In this document: in pieces, positions 44,745-56,100 of the stretch
Layout: each line of letters begins with the position of its first letter
Position numbering within the stretch: position 1 is the stretch's first letter
Assembly (NCBI RefSeq): GCF_002188635.1
Contig: NZ_NINX01000052.1
Location: 1 to 64,000 of the forward strand
Source: Pigmentiphaga sp. NML030171
Lineage (GTDB): Bacteria > Pseudomonadota > Gammaproteobacteria > Burkholderiales > Burkholderiaceae_B
DNA: 64,000 nt
Reading direction: 5' to 3'
The notes under the pieces: generated by a model
Databases searched by the model: none
What the model was told of the DNA's origin: nothing
The model's input: only the letters and a program-made list of their open reading frames with translations
Position numbers and translations under genes: made by a program

Positions 44745-44964
44745 TTCAGAATACGGGAGCCAGGTCCGTTTGCACCGGTATTCCAAGTGGCAGCACAAAG
44801 CTCCCCTGCTCCGAACGCTAGCTCGCTGTTCTAAGTTTTTCTCTCTGCACGCGCTCAATCGCTTTAACTTCATTTGGTTGTCTGGGTACCCAGGTCAAAT
44901 CCGGGTCATGCGGCCGAATAGCTCCGTGTCTCTTCTTGAGCAGCCGTTTCGCACATCATCGTCG

Positions 44965-45560
<596 letters not shown>

Positions 45561-47604
45561 CTGTTCCCCGCGTGAGCGGGGATGAACCGTGTCCCGTGAG
45601 CACATCGGCGTTCTGGGCATCCTGTTCCCCGCGTGAGCGGGGATGAACCGCTGCGCCTCTACGGCTGGGGCGGCGGGGCGGTCTGTTCCCCGCGTGAGCG
45701 GGGATGAACCGCGTGGGAATTATTGCTGCAACAGGTCTCGTTCCTGTTCCCCGCGTGAGCGGGGATGAACCGATCCCTGGCACAAAGCCCGCTCATAACC
45801 TCACCTGTTCCCCGCGTGAGCGGGGATGAACCGGCCGACTACAACGGCGACGGCGTGGCCGAATACTGTTCCCCGCGTGAGCGGGGATGAACCGTCGCCA
45901 TCCCCGATGATATCGTTGCGCCGCCCCTGTTCCCCGCGTGAGCGGGGATGAACCGCCCCCTGCGGCAACAGGGGGCGGGATACAACGCTGTTCCCCGCGT
46001 GAGCGGGGATGAACCGCCAAACTCGACGGACTATGAGGAAATCATGGCCTGTTCCCCGCGTGAGCGGGGATGAACCGCCGGACCAGTACGACACCGCCAT
46101 GCGCCAAGCCTGTTCCCCGCGTGAGCGGGGATGAACCGGTCTTTTCCGCAAATTCGACGTGCGCCGCGTCCTGTTCCCCGCGTGAGCGGGGATGAACCGC
46201 GCTTCTGTTCAGATGTCGGGGCGCGACCTTTCTGTTCCCCGCGTGAGCGGGGATGAACCGTCGGACAGCCATCGCTCGCAGATGGAAATGCCCTGTTCCC
46301 CGCGTGAGCGGGGATGAACCGGGCGGCGAGGACGATCTTTTGATCGATCCGAGCTGTTCCCCGCGTGAGCGGGGATGAACCGCTCCTCGAACGCTGCCCA
46401 GGGTTCATCCGGGACTGTTCCCCGCGTGAGCGGGGATGAACCGCGCCCCCTACCAAAATCAGACCTAGTACGATGCTGTTCCCCGCGTGAGCGGGGATGA
46501 ACCGCCCCACGGCAACGGGAGCCATGGCCGGGGCGTCTGTTCCCCGCGTGAGCGGGGATGAACCGTCCGCCTGCCCATCGAGTTCGTGAACCTGGCCCTG
46601 TTCCCCGCGTGAGCGGGGATGAACCGCGACCCGCTGTACCCTCGCCACGTTCCTGGCCCTGTTCCCCGCGTGAGCGGGGATGAACCGCACGCCGGCGCTT
46701 CCCTGCCATGAGATTCAACCTGTTCCCCGCGTGAGCGGGGATGAACCTAGCGCCGCGGCCGCGCTTGGACCCCACAAGGACTGTTCCCCGCGTGAGCGGG
46801 GATGAACCGGCACCCTGCATGTCGCGGAACAACTCGATCAGCTGTTCCCCGCGTGAGCGGGGATGAACCGCTACACCACGGCCGGCAGCGAAGGTTCCTA
46901 CGCTGTTCCCCGCGTGAGCGGGGATGAACCGCTGGCGCAGCAGGAGACCGAGAATGTCATCGACTGTTCCCCGCGTGAGCGGGGATGAACCGCCGCACCA
47001 CCAAGCGGCGCTGTTCCGTCGCTTCTGTTCCCCGCGTGAGCGGGGATGAACCGGTGGGATTCAGCGACAAACTCGTCACCCTGGCCTGTTCCCCGCGTGA
47101 GCGGGGATGAACCGGAAAACAAGAATTACTCCACGTTCGCCCTTGCGCTGTTCCCCGCGTGAGCGGGGATGAACCGTACAGGGGGATGTCGATGGTCATG
47201 GCTGCTCTCTGTTCCCCGCGTGAGCGGGGATGAACCGTCGAACTGGGCCTCCGGGTCGCGTTGCAGCACCTGTTCCCCGCGTGAGCGGGGATGAACCGCT
47301 GCTGATGCGGGCGAGGACGGGCGCGGGATCCTGTTCCCCGCGTGAGCGGGGATGAACCGTTCATCGGTCACAAAGAAGATGAACTCGAGCACTGTTCCCC
47401 GCGTGAGCGGGGATGAACCGCGGATGGTTATCGAACGAATCACATTGCACCTCTGTTCCCCGCGTGAGCGGGGATGAACCGACCATGGCGGGTTGACATG
47501 CGCCGCATTCGCACTGTTCCCCGCGTGAGCGGGGATGAACCGCATTGCGGATGCCGGTTGGTGCCGCAGGCGCCCCTGTTCCCCGCGTGAGCGGGGGCTG
47601 AACC
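45561..47604 (+). CRISPR. Type I-E CRISPR array 2: 34 repeats, 33 spacers
   Basis: 29-nt repeats start CTGTTCCCCGCGTGAGCG and end GGGGATGAACCG, differing from array 1 at the first base and in the loop (GTGA instead of GGGA). Starts run from 45561 to 47576. All spacings are 61 nt except two of 62. Repeat 20 ends in T instead of G. The last repeat is decayed (GGGGGCTGAACC). One spacer (45956-45987) contains its own 7-bp hairpin. No interference genes follow; the next gene is a PhoX-like protein on the other strand. Confidence 0.97.
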
Positions 47605-47685
47605 ATTCGAGATCAGCCGTCGAATGGGTTCGTTCGAATGCTCCCGCTCAGGCTGGGCATGAGTCCATGCCTCCTCACTGCCTGG

Positions 47686-49092
47686 CTACTCCACCAGCTT
47701 CGTCGGCAACAGCACCTCGAACGTGATCCCTTCCTCCGATTTGCCCGCCGTACCGCGCTGCGAGCTGAAGTAGAGCCGGGTGCCGTCGGGCGAAACGGCG
47801 GGGCCGGTGATCTCGCTGTCGTCGTGGCCGACCAGCCGCATCACGGCCTGCGACGTGCCGTCGTCGCGCAGCACGCCGATCTCCAGGTTGCCCGCGTCCT
47901 CGGCCACCAGCATTTCGCCGAAGGAGGTGATGGTGATGTTGTCCGGTTCGTCGATGCTGTGGGTGTCGGCCGGGCCCAGTTTGCCGTCGAAGATGACTTC
48001 GAGGGTGCGGTGGGCGGTGTCGTAGGCCCAGATGCGGCTGTTGCGGGACGTGACGAAGAATACGATGCCGTTGAAGAACCAGATGCCTTCGGCCTTCTGG
48101 AAGTAGTTGCCGGGGGGCAGGATGCCGCCCTTGCGCAGGGTGTCGCGGATGTTCTTCTGGCCCTGGTCGGGGAAGGCCACGGGCTCCCAGGTGACGGAGG
48201 CCGGCGTCTTGCCGAAGCCGATGAGGTCGGCGTAGGCGGCGTCGGATGCGTCGGCGTCGCGGGGCAGGGCGTCGATGCGCAGCACTTGCAGCTGGCCGGA
48301 TTCGAACTTGACGGGGCGTGCGGCGCCGGTGGGCCAGTCGGTCGAGTCGCAGACGTAGCGGTAGATGCGTCCGCCGCTGGCATCCTCGGTCAGGTACAGC
48401 ATGCGATTGGCCGGATCGACACAGACCGCTTCATGCGCGTACTTGCCCAGGGCGGGCCAGGCGCGGGGCGGGTTGGCGTCGGACCAGGGGCGGTAGGGGT
48501 CGCATTCCCAGACCATGCCGGCGATCTGCTGGGTGAGTTCGAATTCCTCGCACGACAGCCAGGTGTTCCAGGGCGTGGGGCCGCCGGCGCAGTTGCCCGA
48601 GGTGCCTTTCAGGATGGGGTAGGCGTCGACGATTTTGCCGGTCTTGTCGAACTTGAGCGCGCTGACGCCGCCCAGCGGGGCGGTCATTTCGGCGTTGCTG
48701 ACGTAGATCCAGCCGCCGTCGTCGGTGGCATAGCAGGCTCCGCCGTCGGGCGCGGCATGCCACAGGAAGCTGCCGCCGCTGACCGGGGCCTTGCCGCTGC
48801 GCGCGACGATGCGCGAGGAGAAGCCCTTGGGCAACATCACGCCGTTGGCGTCGGCGGGCTGGAGGGCGCTGAATTTGGCGAAGGGGTTGAACTTCTCGAC
48901 CGGTGGTTCGGGGTCGACGGGGGGCTTGGGATCGACCGGCGCGGGGTTGGCGGAAGCGTCGTCGCCATCGCCGCCACAGGCGGCCAGGAAGCCCGTCAGG
49001 CTGACCGCGCCGGCGGTGCGGAAGGTCTTGAGCAGGAAGGCGCGACGCAGGGAGAAGTCCAGGGGGATGACGGGGTAGGTATGTTCGCTCAT
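47686..49092 (-). CDS. PhoX-like (DUF839) exported protein
   Basis: 468 residues from ATG 49092. The N-terminus has a twin-arginine-like 'SLRRAFLLK', a hydrophobic stretch and a lipobox-like LAAC followed by a Pro-rich linker, so it is exported, perhaps as a lipoprotein. The body has beta-propeller signatures of the PhoX family: 'FLWHAAPDGGACYATDDGGWIYVSNAE', 'NCAGGPTPWNTWLSCEE', 'HEAVCVDPANRMLYLTEDASGGRIYRY', 'DEPDNITI' and 'SPDGTRLYFSSQRG'. PhoX members are Ca/Fe alkaline phosphatases, but many relatives lack tested activity. Confidence 0.85.
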   Translation of the reverse strand: MSEHTYPVIPLDFSLRRAFLLKTFRTAGAVSLTGFLAACGGDGDDASANPAPVDPKPPVDPEPPVEKFNPFAKFSALQPADANGVMLPKGFSSRIVARSGKAPVSGGSFLWHAAPDGGACYATDDGGWIYVSNAEMTAPLGGVSALKFDKTGKIVDAYPILKGTSGNCAGGPTPWNTWLSCEEFELTQQIAGMVWECDPYRPWSDANPPRAWPALGKYAHEAVCVDPANRMLYLTEDASGGRIYRYVCDSTDWPTGAARPVKFESGQLQVLRIDALPRDADASDAAYADLIGFGKTPASVTWEPVAFPDQGQKNIRDTLRKGGILPPGNYFQKAEGIWFFNGIVFFVTSRNSRIWAYDTAHRTLEVIFDGKLGPADTHSIDEPDNITITSFGEMLVAEDAGNLEIGVLRDDGTSQAVMRLVGHDDSEITGPAVSPDGTRLYFSSQRGTAGKSEEGITFEVLLPTKLVE

Positions 49093-49232
49093 CGTTGTCG
49101 GGGTGCGGATGGGGGGAGATGCTCGGGCGTGGAGCGCTGCCATCCTGCGTGCCTCGCGTTACAGGGTGTTGACGCCATCGGGGCGGCCCGGCGCGTTTAC
49201 ACTTTCATGCTTCGGTACCGAGGATTTTTTTC

Positions 49233-49847
49233 ATGGACACCACAGCGCTTGCTCTTGGCCGGGTCGCAGTTTTCTGCGGCTCGAATTTCGGTTTTTCGGA
49301 CGAGTACGCGCAGGCCGCGCGGCGACTGGGCGCGCAGTTCGCCGCCCGGGGCCTGACGCTGGTCTATGGCGGCACCCACAAGGGCCTGATGGGCATCATG
49401 GCCGACACGGTGCTGGAGGCGGGCGGCCAGGCGGTGGGCGTCATCAATCGCCGGCTGCACGACCGCGGCCATCTGCATCCGGGGTTGACCTCGCACGAGA
49501 TCGTGGCGGACATGCGGGCGCGCAAGGCGCGCATGGCGGACCTGGCGGACGCCTTCATCGCGATGCCCGGCGGGCTGGGGACCTACGAGGAGCTGTTCGA
49601 GGCGGCCACGCTGACGCAGCTGGGGGACCACACCAAGGCGTGCGGCGTGCTGAACGTGCGCGGCTTCTACGAGCCCATGCGGGCCATGCTGACGCACGCG
49701 GTGCAGGAGGGTTTCATGAAGGCCGAGCACCGCGACATGATCGTGATCGAGGCCGACCCGGGCGCGCTGCTCGATGGGCTGGCGGCCTGGAAGGCGCCGA
49801 CCGTCACGAAGTGGATCGGCGATCCCGACCCCGCTCCCGCCGCCTGA
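49233..49847 (+). CDS. LOG-family nucleotide phosphoribohydrolase
   Basis: 204 residues. The LOG motif PGGLGTYEE and 'VYGGTHKGLMGIMAD' are present. Proteins of this family cleave cytokinin riboside monophosphates or other nucleoside 5'-monophosphates to base and ribose phosphate. Bacterial function is usually house-cleaning of nucleotides. It is a single gene with its own promoter region, divergent from the PhoX-like gene. Confidence 0.9.
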   Translation: MDTTALALGRVAVFCGSNFGFSDEYAQAARRLGAQFAARGLTLVYGGTHKGLMGIMADTVLEAGGQAVGVINRRLHDRGHLHPGLTSHEIVADMRARKARMADLADAFIAMPGGLGTYEELFEAATLTQLGDHTKACGVLNVRGFYEPMRAMLTHAVQEGFMKAEHRDMIVIEADPGALLDGLAAWKAPTVTKWIGDPDPAPAA

Positions 49848-49938
49848 ACCGGACAGCCATTTGATTAAACTGAGGCGCCTGGCCGGTTTTTTTCCTTCAT
49901 CCGGGGCCCGTCAGGGCCCCAATCCTTCGCAGACCACC

Positions 49939-50349
49939 ATGACAAGAATCCGCATACGCGCCGCCGAATACGAGTTCATCGCCGAGACCAATCCGGATGC
50001 TCCCGAGACCGTGGCCGCCTTCCTGAAGTTGCTGCCCTACAAGCAGAAGATCATCCACGTGCGCTGGAGCGGCGAGGGCTGCTGGATTCCGCTGGGCGAG
50101 TTCAAGCTGGGCGTGGGGTTCGAGAACCACACCAGCCATCCTTCGGTGGGGGACATCCTGTTCTATCCGGGCGGCTACAGCGAGACCGAAATCATCCTGG
50201 CCTATGGCAGCTGCATGTTCGCCAGCAAGATGGGCCAACTGGCCGGCAACCATTTCCTGACGGTGGTCGAGGGCAAGGAAAACCTGCGCGCGCTGGGCGT
50301 GAAGACGCTGTGGGAAGGCGCGCAGGATATCGTTTTCGAACTGGCGTAA
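49939..50349 (+). CDS. DUF3830 family protein (cyclophilin-like fold)
   Basis: 136 residues from ATG 49939. It has 'HVRWSGEGCWIPLGEFKLGVGFENHTSHPSVGDILFYPGG' and 'KMGQLAGNHFLTV', the conserved blocks of DUF3830, a family with a cyclophilin-like barrel and no agreed function. It follows LOG by 91 nt in the same direction. Confidence 0.85.
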   Translation: MTRIRIRAAEYEFIAETNPDAPETVAAFLKLLPYKQKIIHVRWSGEGCWIPLGEFKLGVGFENHTSHPSVGDILFYPGGYSETEIILAYGSCMFASKMGQLAGNHFLTVVEGKENLRALGVKTLWEGAQDIVFELA

Positions 50350-50354
50350 GGGCG

Positions 50355-50387
50355 GGCCTCCGGCGGCGGGGACGCCGCGCGGAGGCC
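50355..50387 (+). terminator. Hairpin between convergent DUF3830 gene and ilvA
   Basis: Inverted repeat GGCCTCCG...CGGAGGCC (50355-50387), with further GC pairing inside, in the 48-nt gap between convergent stops. Probable bidirectional terminator; no T-run. Confidence 0.5.
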
Positions 50388-50397
50388 GCAGCCGCGG

Positions 50398-51909
50398 CTA
50401 TCGCAGGAACAGCTTATAGGCCGGGTTCTCGGACTCGTCCCAGTGCCGGTAGCCCAATTCCGCCAGGAAGGCCGCGAATTCCTTCTTGTCGGACGGCGGC
50501 ACCTGCAGGCCGACCACGATCTGCCCGTAGTCGCCGCCCTGGTTGCGGTAGTGGAACAGGCTGATGTTCCAGTTGGGCGACATGGAGTTCAGGAAGCGCA
50601 TCAACGCGCCGGGCCGCTCGGGGAATTCGAAGCGGTACAGCAGTTCGTGATTGGCCTGCGGGCCGCTGCCGCCGATCATGTGGCGCAGGTGGGTCTTGGC
50701 CAGCTCGTCGTGAGTGAGGTCGATGGCGGTGAAGCCGTTGCGCCGGAAGTTGGCGGCGATCTTGGTGGATTCGCCGGCCGACTCGGTCTGCAGGCCCACG
50801 AAGACGTGGGCTTGTTCGGAATCGGCCATCCGGTAGTTGAACTCGGTCACGTTGCGGTTGCCGACCAGTTCGCAGAAGCGGCGGAAGCTGCCGCGTTCCT
50901 CGGGCATGGTGACCGCGAACACGGCTTCGCGGGACTCGCCCACGTCGGCTCGGTCGGCCACGAAGCGCAGCCGGTCGAAGTTCATGTTGGCGCCGCAGGC
51001 GATGGCCACCAGGGTCTTGCCCTTCAGGCGGTGCTGGGCGGCGTATTTCTTGAGGCCGGCCAGGGCCAGCGCGCCGGCGGGCTCCAGCACGTTGCGGGTT
51101 TCCTCGAACACGTCCTTGATCGCCGCGCAGATGGCGTCGGTGTCGACCACGACGAAGTCGTCCACGTATTTGCGGGTAAGGCGGTAGGTTTCCTCGCCCA
51201 CGAGCTTGACGGCGGTGCCGTCGGAGAAGAGGCCGACGTCGGGCAGGGTGACGCGGCGGCCTTTCTTCACGCTCTGGACCATGGCGTCGGAGTCTTCGGT
51301 CTGCACGCCGATGATGCGGATCTCGGGGCGCAACTGCTTGACGTAGGCGGCCACGCCGGAGATCAGGCCGCCGCCGCCGATGGCGACGAAGATGGCGTCG
51401 ATGGGGCCGGGGTGCTGGCGCAGGATCTCCATGCCTATGGTGCCCTGGCCGGCGATGACGTCGGGGTCGTCGAAGGGGTGGACGAAGGTGAGTTTTTCCT
51501 TCGCCTCCAGTTGCTTGGCGTGGTTGTAGGCGTCGGTGAAGCTTTCGCCGTGCAGGACGACTTCGGCGTTGCGCGCCTTGACCGCGTCGATCTTGAGCTG
51601 GGGCGTGGTGACCGGCATGACGATGACGGCCCGGCAGCCCATGCGCTGGGCGGCCAGCGCCACGCCCTGGGCATGGTTGCCCGCGGAGGCGGCGATGACG
51701 CCGCGTTCCAGCGCCTTGGGCGGCAGATTGGCCATCTTGTTGTAGGCACCCCGCAGCTTGAAGCTGAAGACGGGCTGGGTGTCTTCCCTCTTGAGCAGCA
51801 CCGTGTTCGCAATTCGCGCCGAAATCTGGGGAGCCGCGTCGAGGGAGGACTCGATAGCGACGTCATAGACTTTGGCGGTGAGTATGCGCTTGAGATAGTC
51901 GGTGGCCAT
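50398..51909 (-). CDS. ilvA: Biosynthetic threonine ammonia-lyase
   Basis: 503 residues, the long biosynthetic form. PLP lysine is Lys51 in 'SFKLRGAYNKM'. The glycine loop is 'AIGGGGLISGVA'. The C-terminal third holds two ACT-like regulatory domains ('RGSFRRFCELVGNRNVTEFNYR' and 'ERPGALMRFLNSMSPNWNISLFHYRNQGGDYG') for isoleucine/valine feedback. It converts threonine to 2-oxobutanoate, first step of isoleucine synthesis. Monocistronic. Confidence 0.97.
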   Translation of the reverse strand: MATDYLKRILTAKVYDVAIESSLDAAPQISARIANTVLLKREDTQPVFSFKLRGAYNKMANLPPKALERGVIAASAGNHAQGVALAAQRMGCRAVIVMPVTTPQLKIDAVKARNAEVVLHGESFTDAYNHAKQLEAKEKLTFVHPFDDPDVIAGQGTIGMEILRQHPGPIDAIFVAIGGGGLISGVAAYVKQLRPEIRIIGVQTEDSDAMVQSVKKGRRVTLPDVGLFSDGTAVKLVGEETYRLTRKYVDDFVVVDTDAICAAIKDVFEETRNVLEPAGALALAGLKKYAAQHRLKGKTLVAIACGANMNFDRLRFVADRADVGESREAVFAVTMPEERGSFRRFCELVGNRNVTEFNYRMADSEQAHVFVGLQTESAGESTKIAANFRRNGFTAIDLTHDELAKTHLRHMIGGSGPQANHELLYRFEFPERPGALMRFLNSMSPNWNISLFHYRNQGGDYGQIVVGLQVPPSDKKEFAAFLAELGYRHWDESENPAYKLFLR

Positions 51910-52021
51910 GATGCTGCGTCAGGGGTTGGTGGAAAAAGCGTAATCCTTAAGTTTGACACAGATGGCTCAAGAGGCGCTTCGCCACCTGGAAAGAGCCAGG
52001 GGGTGGGCTAAACTCCTCGCC

Positions 52022-52582
52022 ATGCATCAATGGCTGGAATCCTCCGTTCACTGGCTGCTCCACGCTCTGGCTTTGCCCGAGGTGGGGCTGTCGGCCGTTT
52101 TCCTGGTCAGCCTGGTGTCGGCCACGCTGCTGCCCATGGGGTCCGAGCCGGCGGTGTTCGGCTATGTGAAGCTGGCGCCGCCGATGTTCTGGGTGGCGGT
52201 GCTGGTGGCGACGGCGGGCAATACCGTGGGGGGGATGATCAGCTACTGGATGGGGGTGGGAGCCAAGCGGGCGGTGGAGCGCATCAAGGCGCGGCGCGAG
52301 GCCCGGCATCCTCACGAACACGAGGCGGAACCGGACGACGGCGAGGCGCACGCGCCCACGCGGAAGGATCGCTGGCATGCCTATGCCCACGCGTGGATAG
52401 AGCGGTTTGGCGCCAAGACGCTGCTGCTGTCGTGGGTGCCCCTGGTGGGGGATCCGCTGTGCGCGGTGGCGGGGTGGCTGCGGCTGGATTTCCGGGCCTG
52501 CGTGGTCTACATGGCCATCGGCAAGTTCGGGCGCTACGCCACGATGACCGCCGCGCTGCTGTGGGTGTTCCCCGACAAGTAG
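52022..52582 (+). CDS. yqaA: YqaA-family inner-membrane protein (DedA/VTT relative)
   Basis: 186 residues from ATG 52022. Hydrophobic segments surround 'LPMGSEPAVFGYVKL', 'TAGNTVGGMISYWMGVGAKR' and 'LLLSWVPLVGDPLCAVAGWLRLDFR', the YqaA pattern related to DedA lipid scramblase-like proteins. A charged His/Glu-rich loop splits the two halves. It is 19 nt upstream of a thioredoxin-fold gene. Precise role unknown. Confidence 0.85.
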   Translation: MHQWLESSVHWLLHALALPEVGLSAVFLVSLVSATLLPMGSEPAVFGYVKLAPPMFWVAVLVATAGNTVGGMISYWMGVGAKRAVERIKARREARHPHEHEAEPDDGEAHAPTRKDRWHAYAHAWIERFGAKTLLLSWVPLVGDPLCAVAGWLRLDFRACVVYMAIGKFGRYATMTAALLWVFPDK

Positions 52583-52601
52583 CAAGAAAAGGATCTGGAA
52601 C

Positions 52602-52964
52602 ATGACGACGCGGGTCTACGGACTGAACAATTGCGATACCTGCCGCAAGGCGCGTAAATGGCTGGCCGCCCAGGGGCTGGAGGCCGATTTCGTCGATTAC
52701 CGGGAGCATCCGGTGGGCGCGGCCACGCTGAAGGACTGGGCGGCCCAGGTAGGGGGCTGGGAGAAGCTGGTGAACCGGTCGTCCACGACCTGGCGCAACC
52801 TGCCGGAGGACCGCAAGCAGCCCGCCGGCGAGGCGCAGTGGCTGGCGCTGGTGGCCGAGCATCCGACGCTGGTGAAGCGGCCGGTGCTGGTGACGGCGGA
52901 CGGCGTGGCCAGCGTGGGGTTCTCGGAGACGGGCTGGGCGCGGCGCCTGGGCGTGGCTTCCTAG
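52602..52964 (+). CDS. ArsC/Spx-like thioredoxin-fold protein (YffB type)
   Basis: 120 residues. 'MTTRVYGLNNCDTCRKARKW' carries Cys11 and Cys14, and the body matches the YffB subgroup of the ArsC/Spx family. Function in this subgroup is not settled (possible GSH-dependent reductase). It is probably co-transcribed with yqaA. Confidence 0.87.
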   Translation: MTTRVYGLNNCDTCRKARKWLAAQGLEADFVDYREHPVGAATLKDWAAQVGGWEKLVNRSSTTWRNLPEDRKQPAGEAQWLALVAEHPTLVKRPVLVTADGVASVGFSETGWARRLGVAS

Positions 52965-53117
52965 GCGCCCCGGCGGGGCGAATGTCCCCGCGTTGGATGC
53001 ATTTCCCGCCAGATATGACCCTTTTAGCGGGTCGGAAAAGGCGGGCGGCTCCAGCGGGAGGGTGGGGCAATCGGCTAGAATGGTCGGCTACCCTCGGGAT
53101 GAAGTACAGCCCCCACC

Positions 53118-56100
53118 ATGAACGCCCCTCTGCCCATCGCCCTCGCTCCTGCGCACGCACCGACCCGCCTGCGGGAGATTCCGTACAACTACACGTCGTT
53201 TTCCGACCGGGAAATCGTGCAGCGGCTGCTGGGCTCGCAGGCTTGGGACATGCTGTGCGACCTGCGCGGCGAGCGCCGCACCGGCCGGTCGGCGCGCATG
53301 CTGTACGAAGTGCTGGGCGACATCTGGGTGGTGCGCCGCAATCCCTATCTGCAGGACGACCTGCTGGACAACCCCAAGCGCCGCGGCCTGCTGGTCGAGG
53401 CGCTGAACCACCGGCTGCGCGAGGTCGAGCGCCGGCGCGAGCCCGACGACGCGGAACGCGACGGCAAGGTGGGGCGGCTGCTGGACATGGCGCGCAGCGC
53501 CGTGCGGGCCTTCGAGCAGGAGTTCAACGAGACCGCCGAACTGCGCCGCCGCGTGCAGAAGGTGCTGGGCCGCGCGACGGCGCGCGACAACATCAAGTTC
53601 GACGGGCTGTCCCGTGTCTCGCATGTCACCGACGCCACCGACTGGCGCGTGGAATTCCCGTTCGTGGTGCTGACGCCGGACAGCGAGGACGAGATCGCCG
53701 CGCTGGTGCGCGGCTGTATCGAGCTGGGCCTGACCATCATCCCGCGCGGGGGCGGCACGGGCTATACCGGCGGCGCGGTGCCGCTGACGTGGAAGTCCGC
53801 CGTCATCAACACTGAAAAGCTCGAGACCCTGGGCGACGTCACCGTCGGGCCGCTGCCCGGCGTGGACGGCGAAGTCGCGACGGTGTTCACCGGCGCCGGC
53901 GTGGTCACCAAGCGGGTGGCCGACGCGGCCGACAAGGCCGGCTACGTGTTCGCGGTGGACCCCACCTCGGCCGAGGCTTCCTGCGTGGGCGGCAACGTCG
54001 CCATGAACGCGGGCGGAAAGAAGGCGGTGCTGTGGGGCACGGCGCTGGACAACCTGGCCTGGTGGCGCATGGTCGACCCCGAGGGCAACTGGCTGGAGGT
54101 CACGCGTCTCGAGCACAACCTGGGCAAGATCCACGACGTGCCGGTGGCCCGGTTCGAGCTCAAGTGGTTCGACGGGATGGGCAAGCCGGGAGAGCGCCTG
54201 CTGCGCGCCGAGACGCTCGAGATCAATGGCCGGGTCTTTCGCAAGGAAGGTCTGGGCAAGGACGTCACCGACAAGTTCCTGGCCGGCCTGCCGGGCGTGC
54301 AGAAGGAAGGTACCGACGGCCTGATCACCTCGGCGCGCTGGGTGCTGCACCGCATGCCCAAGCACGTGCGCACGGTCTGCATGGAGTTCTTCGGGCAGGC
54401 GCGCGATGCGATTCCGTCCATCGTCGAAGTCAAGGCCTACCTGGATGGCGAGGGGCGCGCGCGCGGAGCGATCCTGGCTGGCCTGGAGCACCTGGACGAG
54501 CGCTATCTGCGCGCGGTGGGCTATGCCACCAAGAGCAAGCGCGGCACGCTGCCCAAGATGGTGCTGATCGGCGACATCGTCGGCGACGACGAGGATGCGG
54601 TGGCCGTTGCCGCCAGCGAGGTCGTGCGGCTGGCCAACACCCGCCATGGCGAAGGCTTCGTGGCGGTCAGCGCCGAGGCCCGCAAGAAATTCTGGCTCGA
54701 CCGTTCGCGCACGGCCGCCATCGCGCGCCACACCAACGCCTTCAAGATCAACGAAGACGTGGTGATCCCGCTGCCGCGCATGGGCGAGTACACGGACGAG
54801 ATCGAGCGCATCAACATCGAGCTGTCGACCCGCAACAAGCTGCGGCTGATCGACCGGCTGGCCGAGTTCTTCGACGGCGAGCTGCCGGTGGGCAAGAGCG
54901 AGGACGGCGAGGGCGAGAAGCTGTCGCGCGAGGAGATCCTGGGCGACCGCGCCGTGCAGGCGCTGGAACTGCTGGAGTCGGTGCGCGAGCGCTGGAACTG
55001 GATCCTGCGCAGCATGGACCTGCCGCTGGCCGACACGCTGGGCGAGTTCGCCCGCATCGGGCTGGGGCAGCTGCTGCCGGCCTTGCAGGAGCGGCTGCAG
55101 GTGCAGCCCACGGCCCGCGTGTTCGACGTGGTGCAGGACCGCACGGTGCGCGTGTCCTGGAAGGCGGAGCTGAAGGCGCCGCTGTCGCGCATCTTCTCCG
55201 GCCAGGCCTGCGCGCCCATCCTGGTCCGGGCCCAGGAGATCCACGACAAGGAGCTCAAGGGCCGGGTGTTCGTCGCGCTGCACATGCACGCGGGCGACGG
55301 CAACGTGCACACCAACATCCCCGTCAACTCCGACAACTACGAGATGCTGCAGGAGGCCAACGAGGCCGTCGCGCGCATCATGGACGTCGCGCGCAGCCTG
55401 GACGGGGTGATCTCGGGCGAGCACGGCATCGGCATCACCAAGTACGAGTTCCTGTCCGAGGCCGAGCTGGCGCCGTTCCAGGACTACAAGCGCCGCATCG
55501 ACCCGCACAACCGCTTCAACGCCGGCAAGCTGATGCCCGGCGGCGACCTGCGCCATGCCTATACCCCCAGCTTCAACCTGCTGGGCCACGAGTCGCTGAT
55601 CATGCAGCAGAGCGACATCGGCGCCATTTCGCACGCCATCAAGGACTGCCTGCGCTGCGGCAAGTGCAAGCCGGTGTGCGCCACCCACGTGCCGCGCGCC
55701 AACCTGCTCTATTCCCCGCGCAACAAGATCCTGGCGACCTCGCTGCTGGTCGAGGCCTTCCTGTACGAAGAGCAGACGCGCCGCGGCATCAGCATCAAGC
55801 ACTGGGAAGAGTTCGAGGACGTGGCCGACCACTGCACGGTGTGCCACAAGTGCGAGAAGCCCTGTCCGGTCGACATCGACTTCGGCGACGTGTCCATGAA
55901 CATGCGCAGCCTGCTGCGCCGCATGGGCCGCAAGTCGTTCAACCCGGGCACGGCCGCGGCGATGTTCTTCCTGAACGCCAAGGATCCGCGCACCATCAAT
56001 GCCACGCGCAAGGCCATGGTCGACGTCGGCTACAAGGCCCAGCGGCTGGCCCACGACGTGCTGGCCAAGTTCGCGCGCAAGCAGACCGAGCATCCGCCGG

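Noticed and set aside
44770-44964. A possible new N-terminus for the Cas1 stub, opening at TTG 44770
   Set aside because: No ribosome site and no resemblance to any family. The region is better viewed as leftover or foreign sequence next to a deletion breakpoint.
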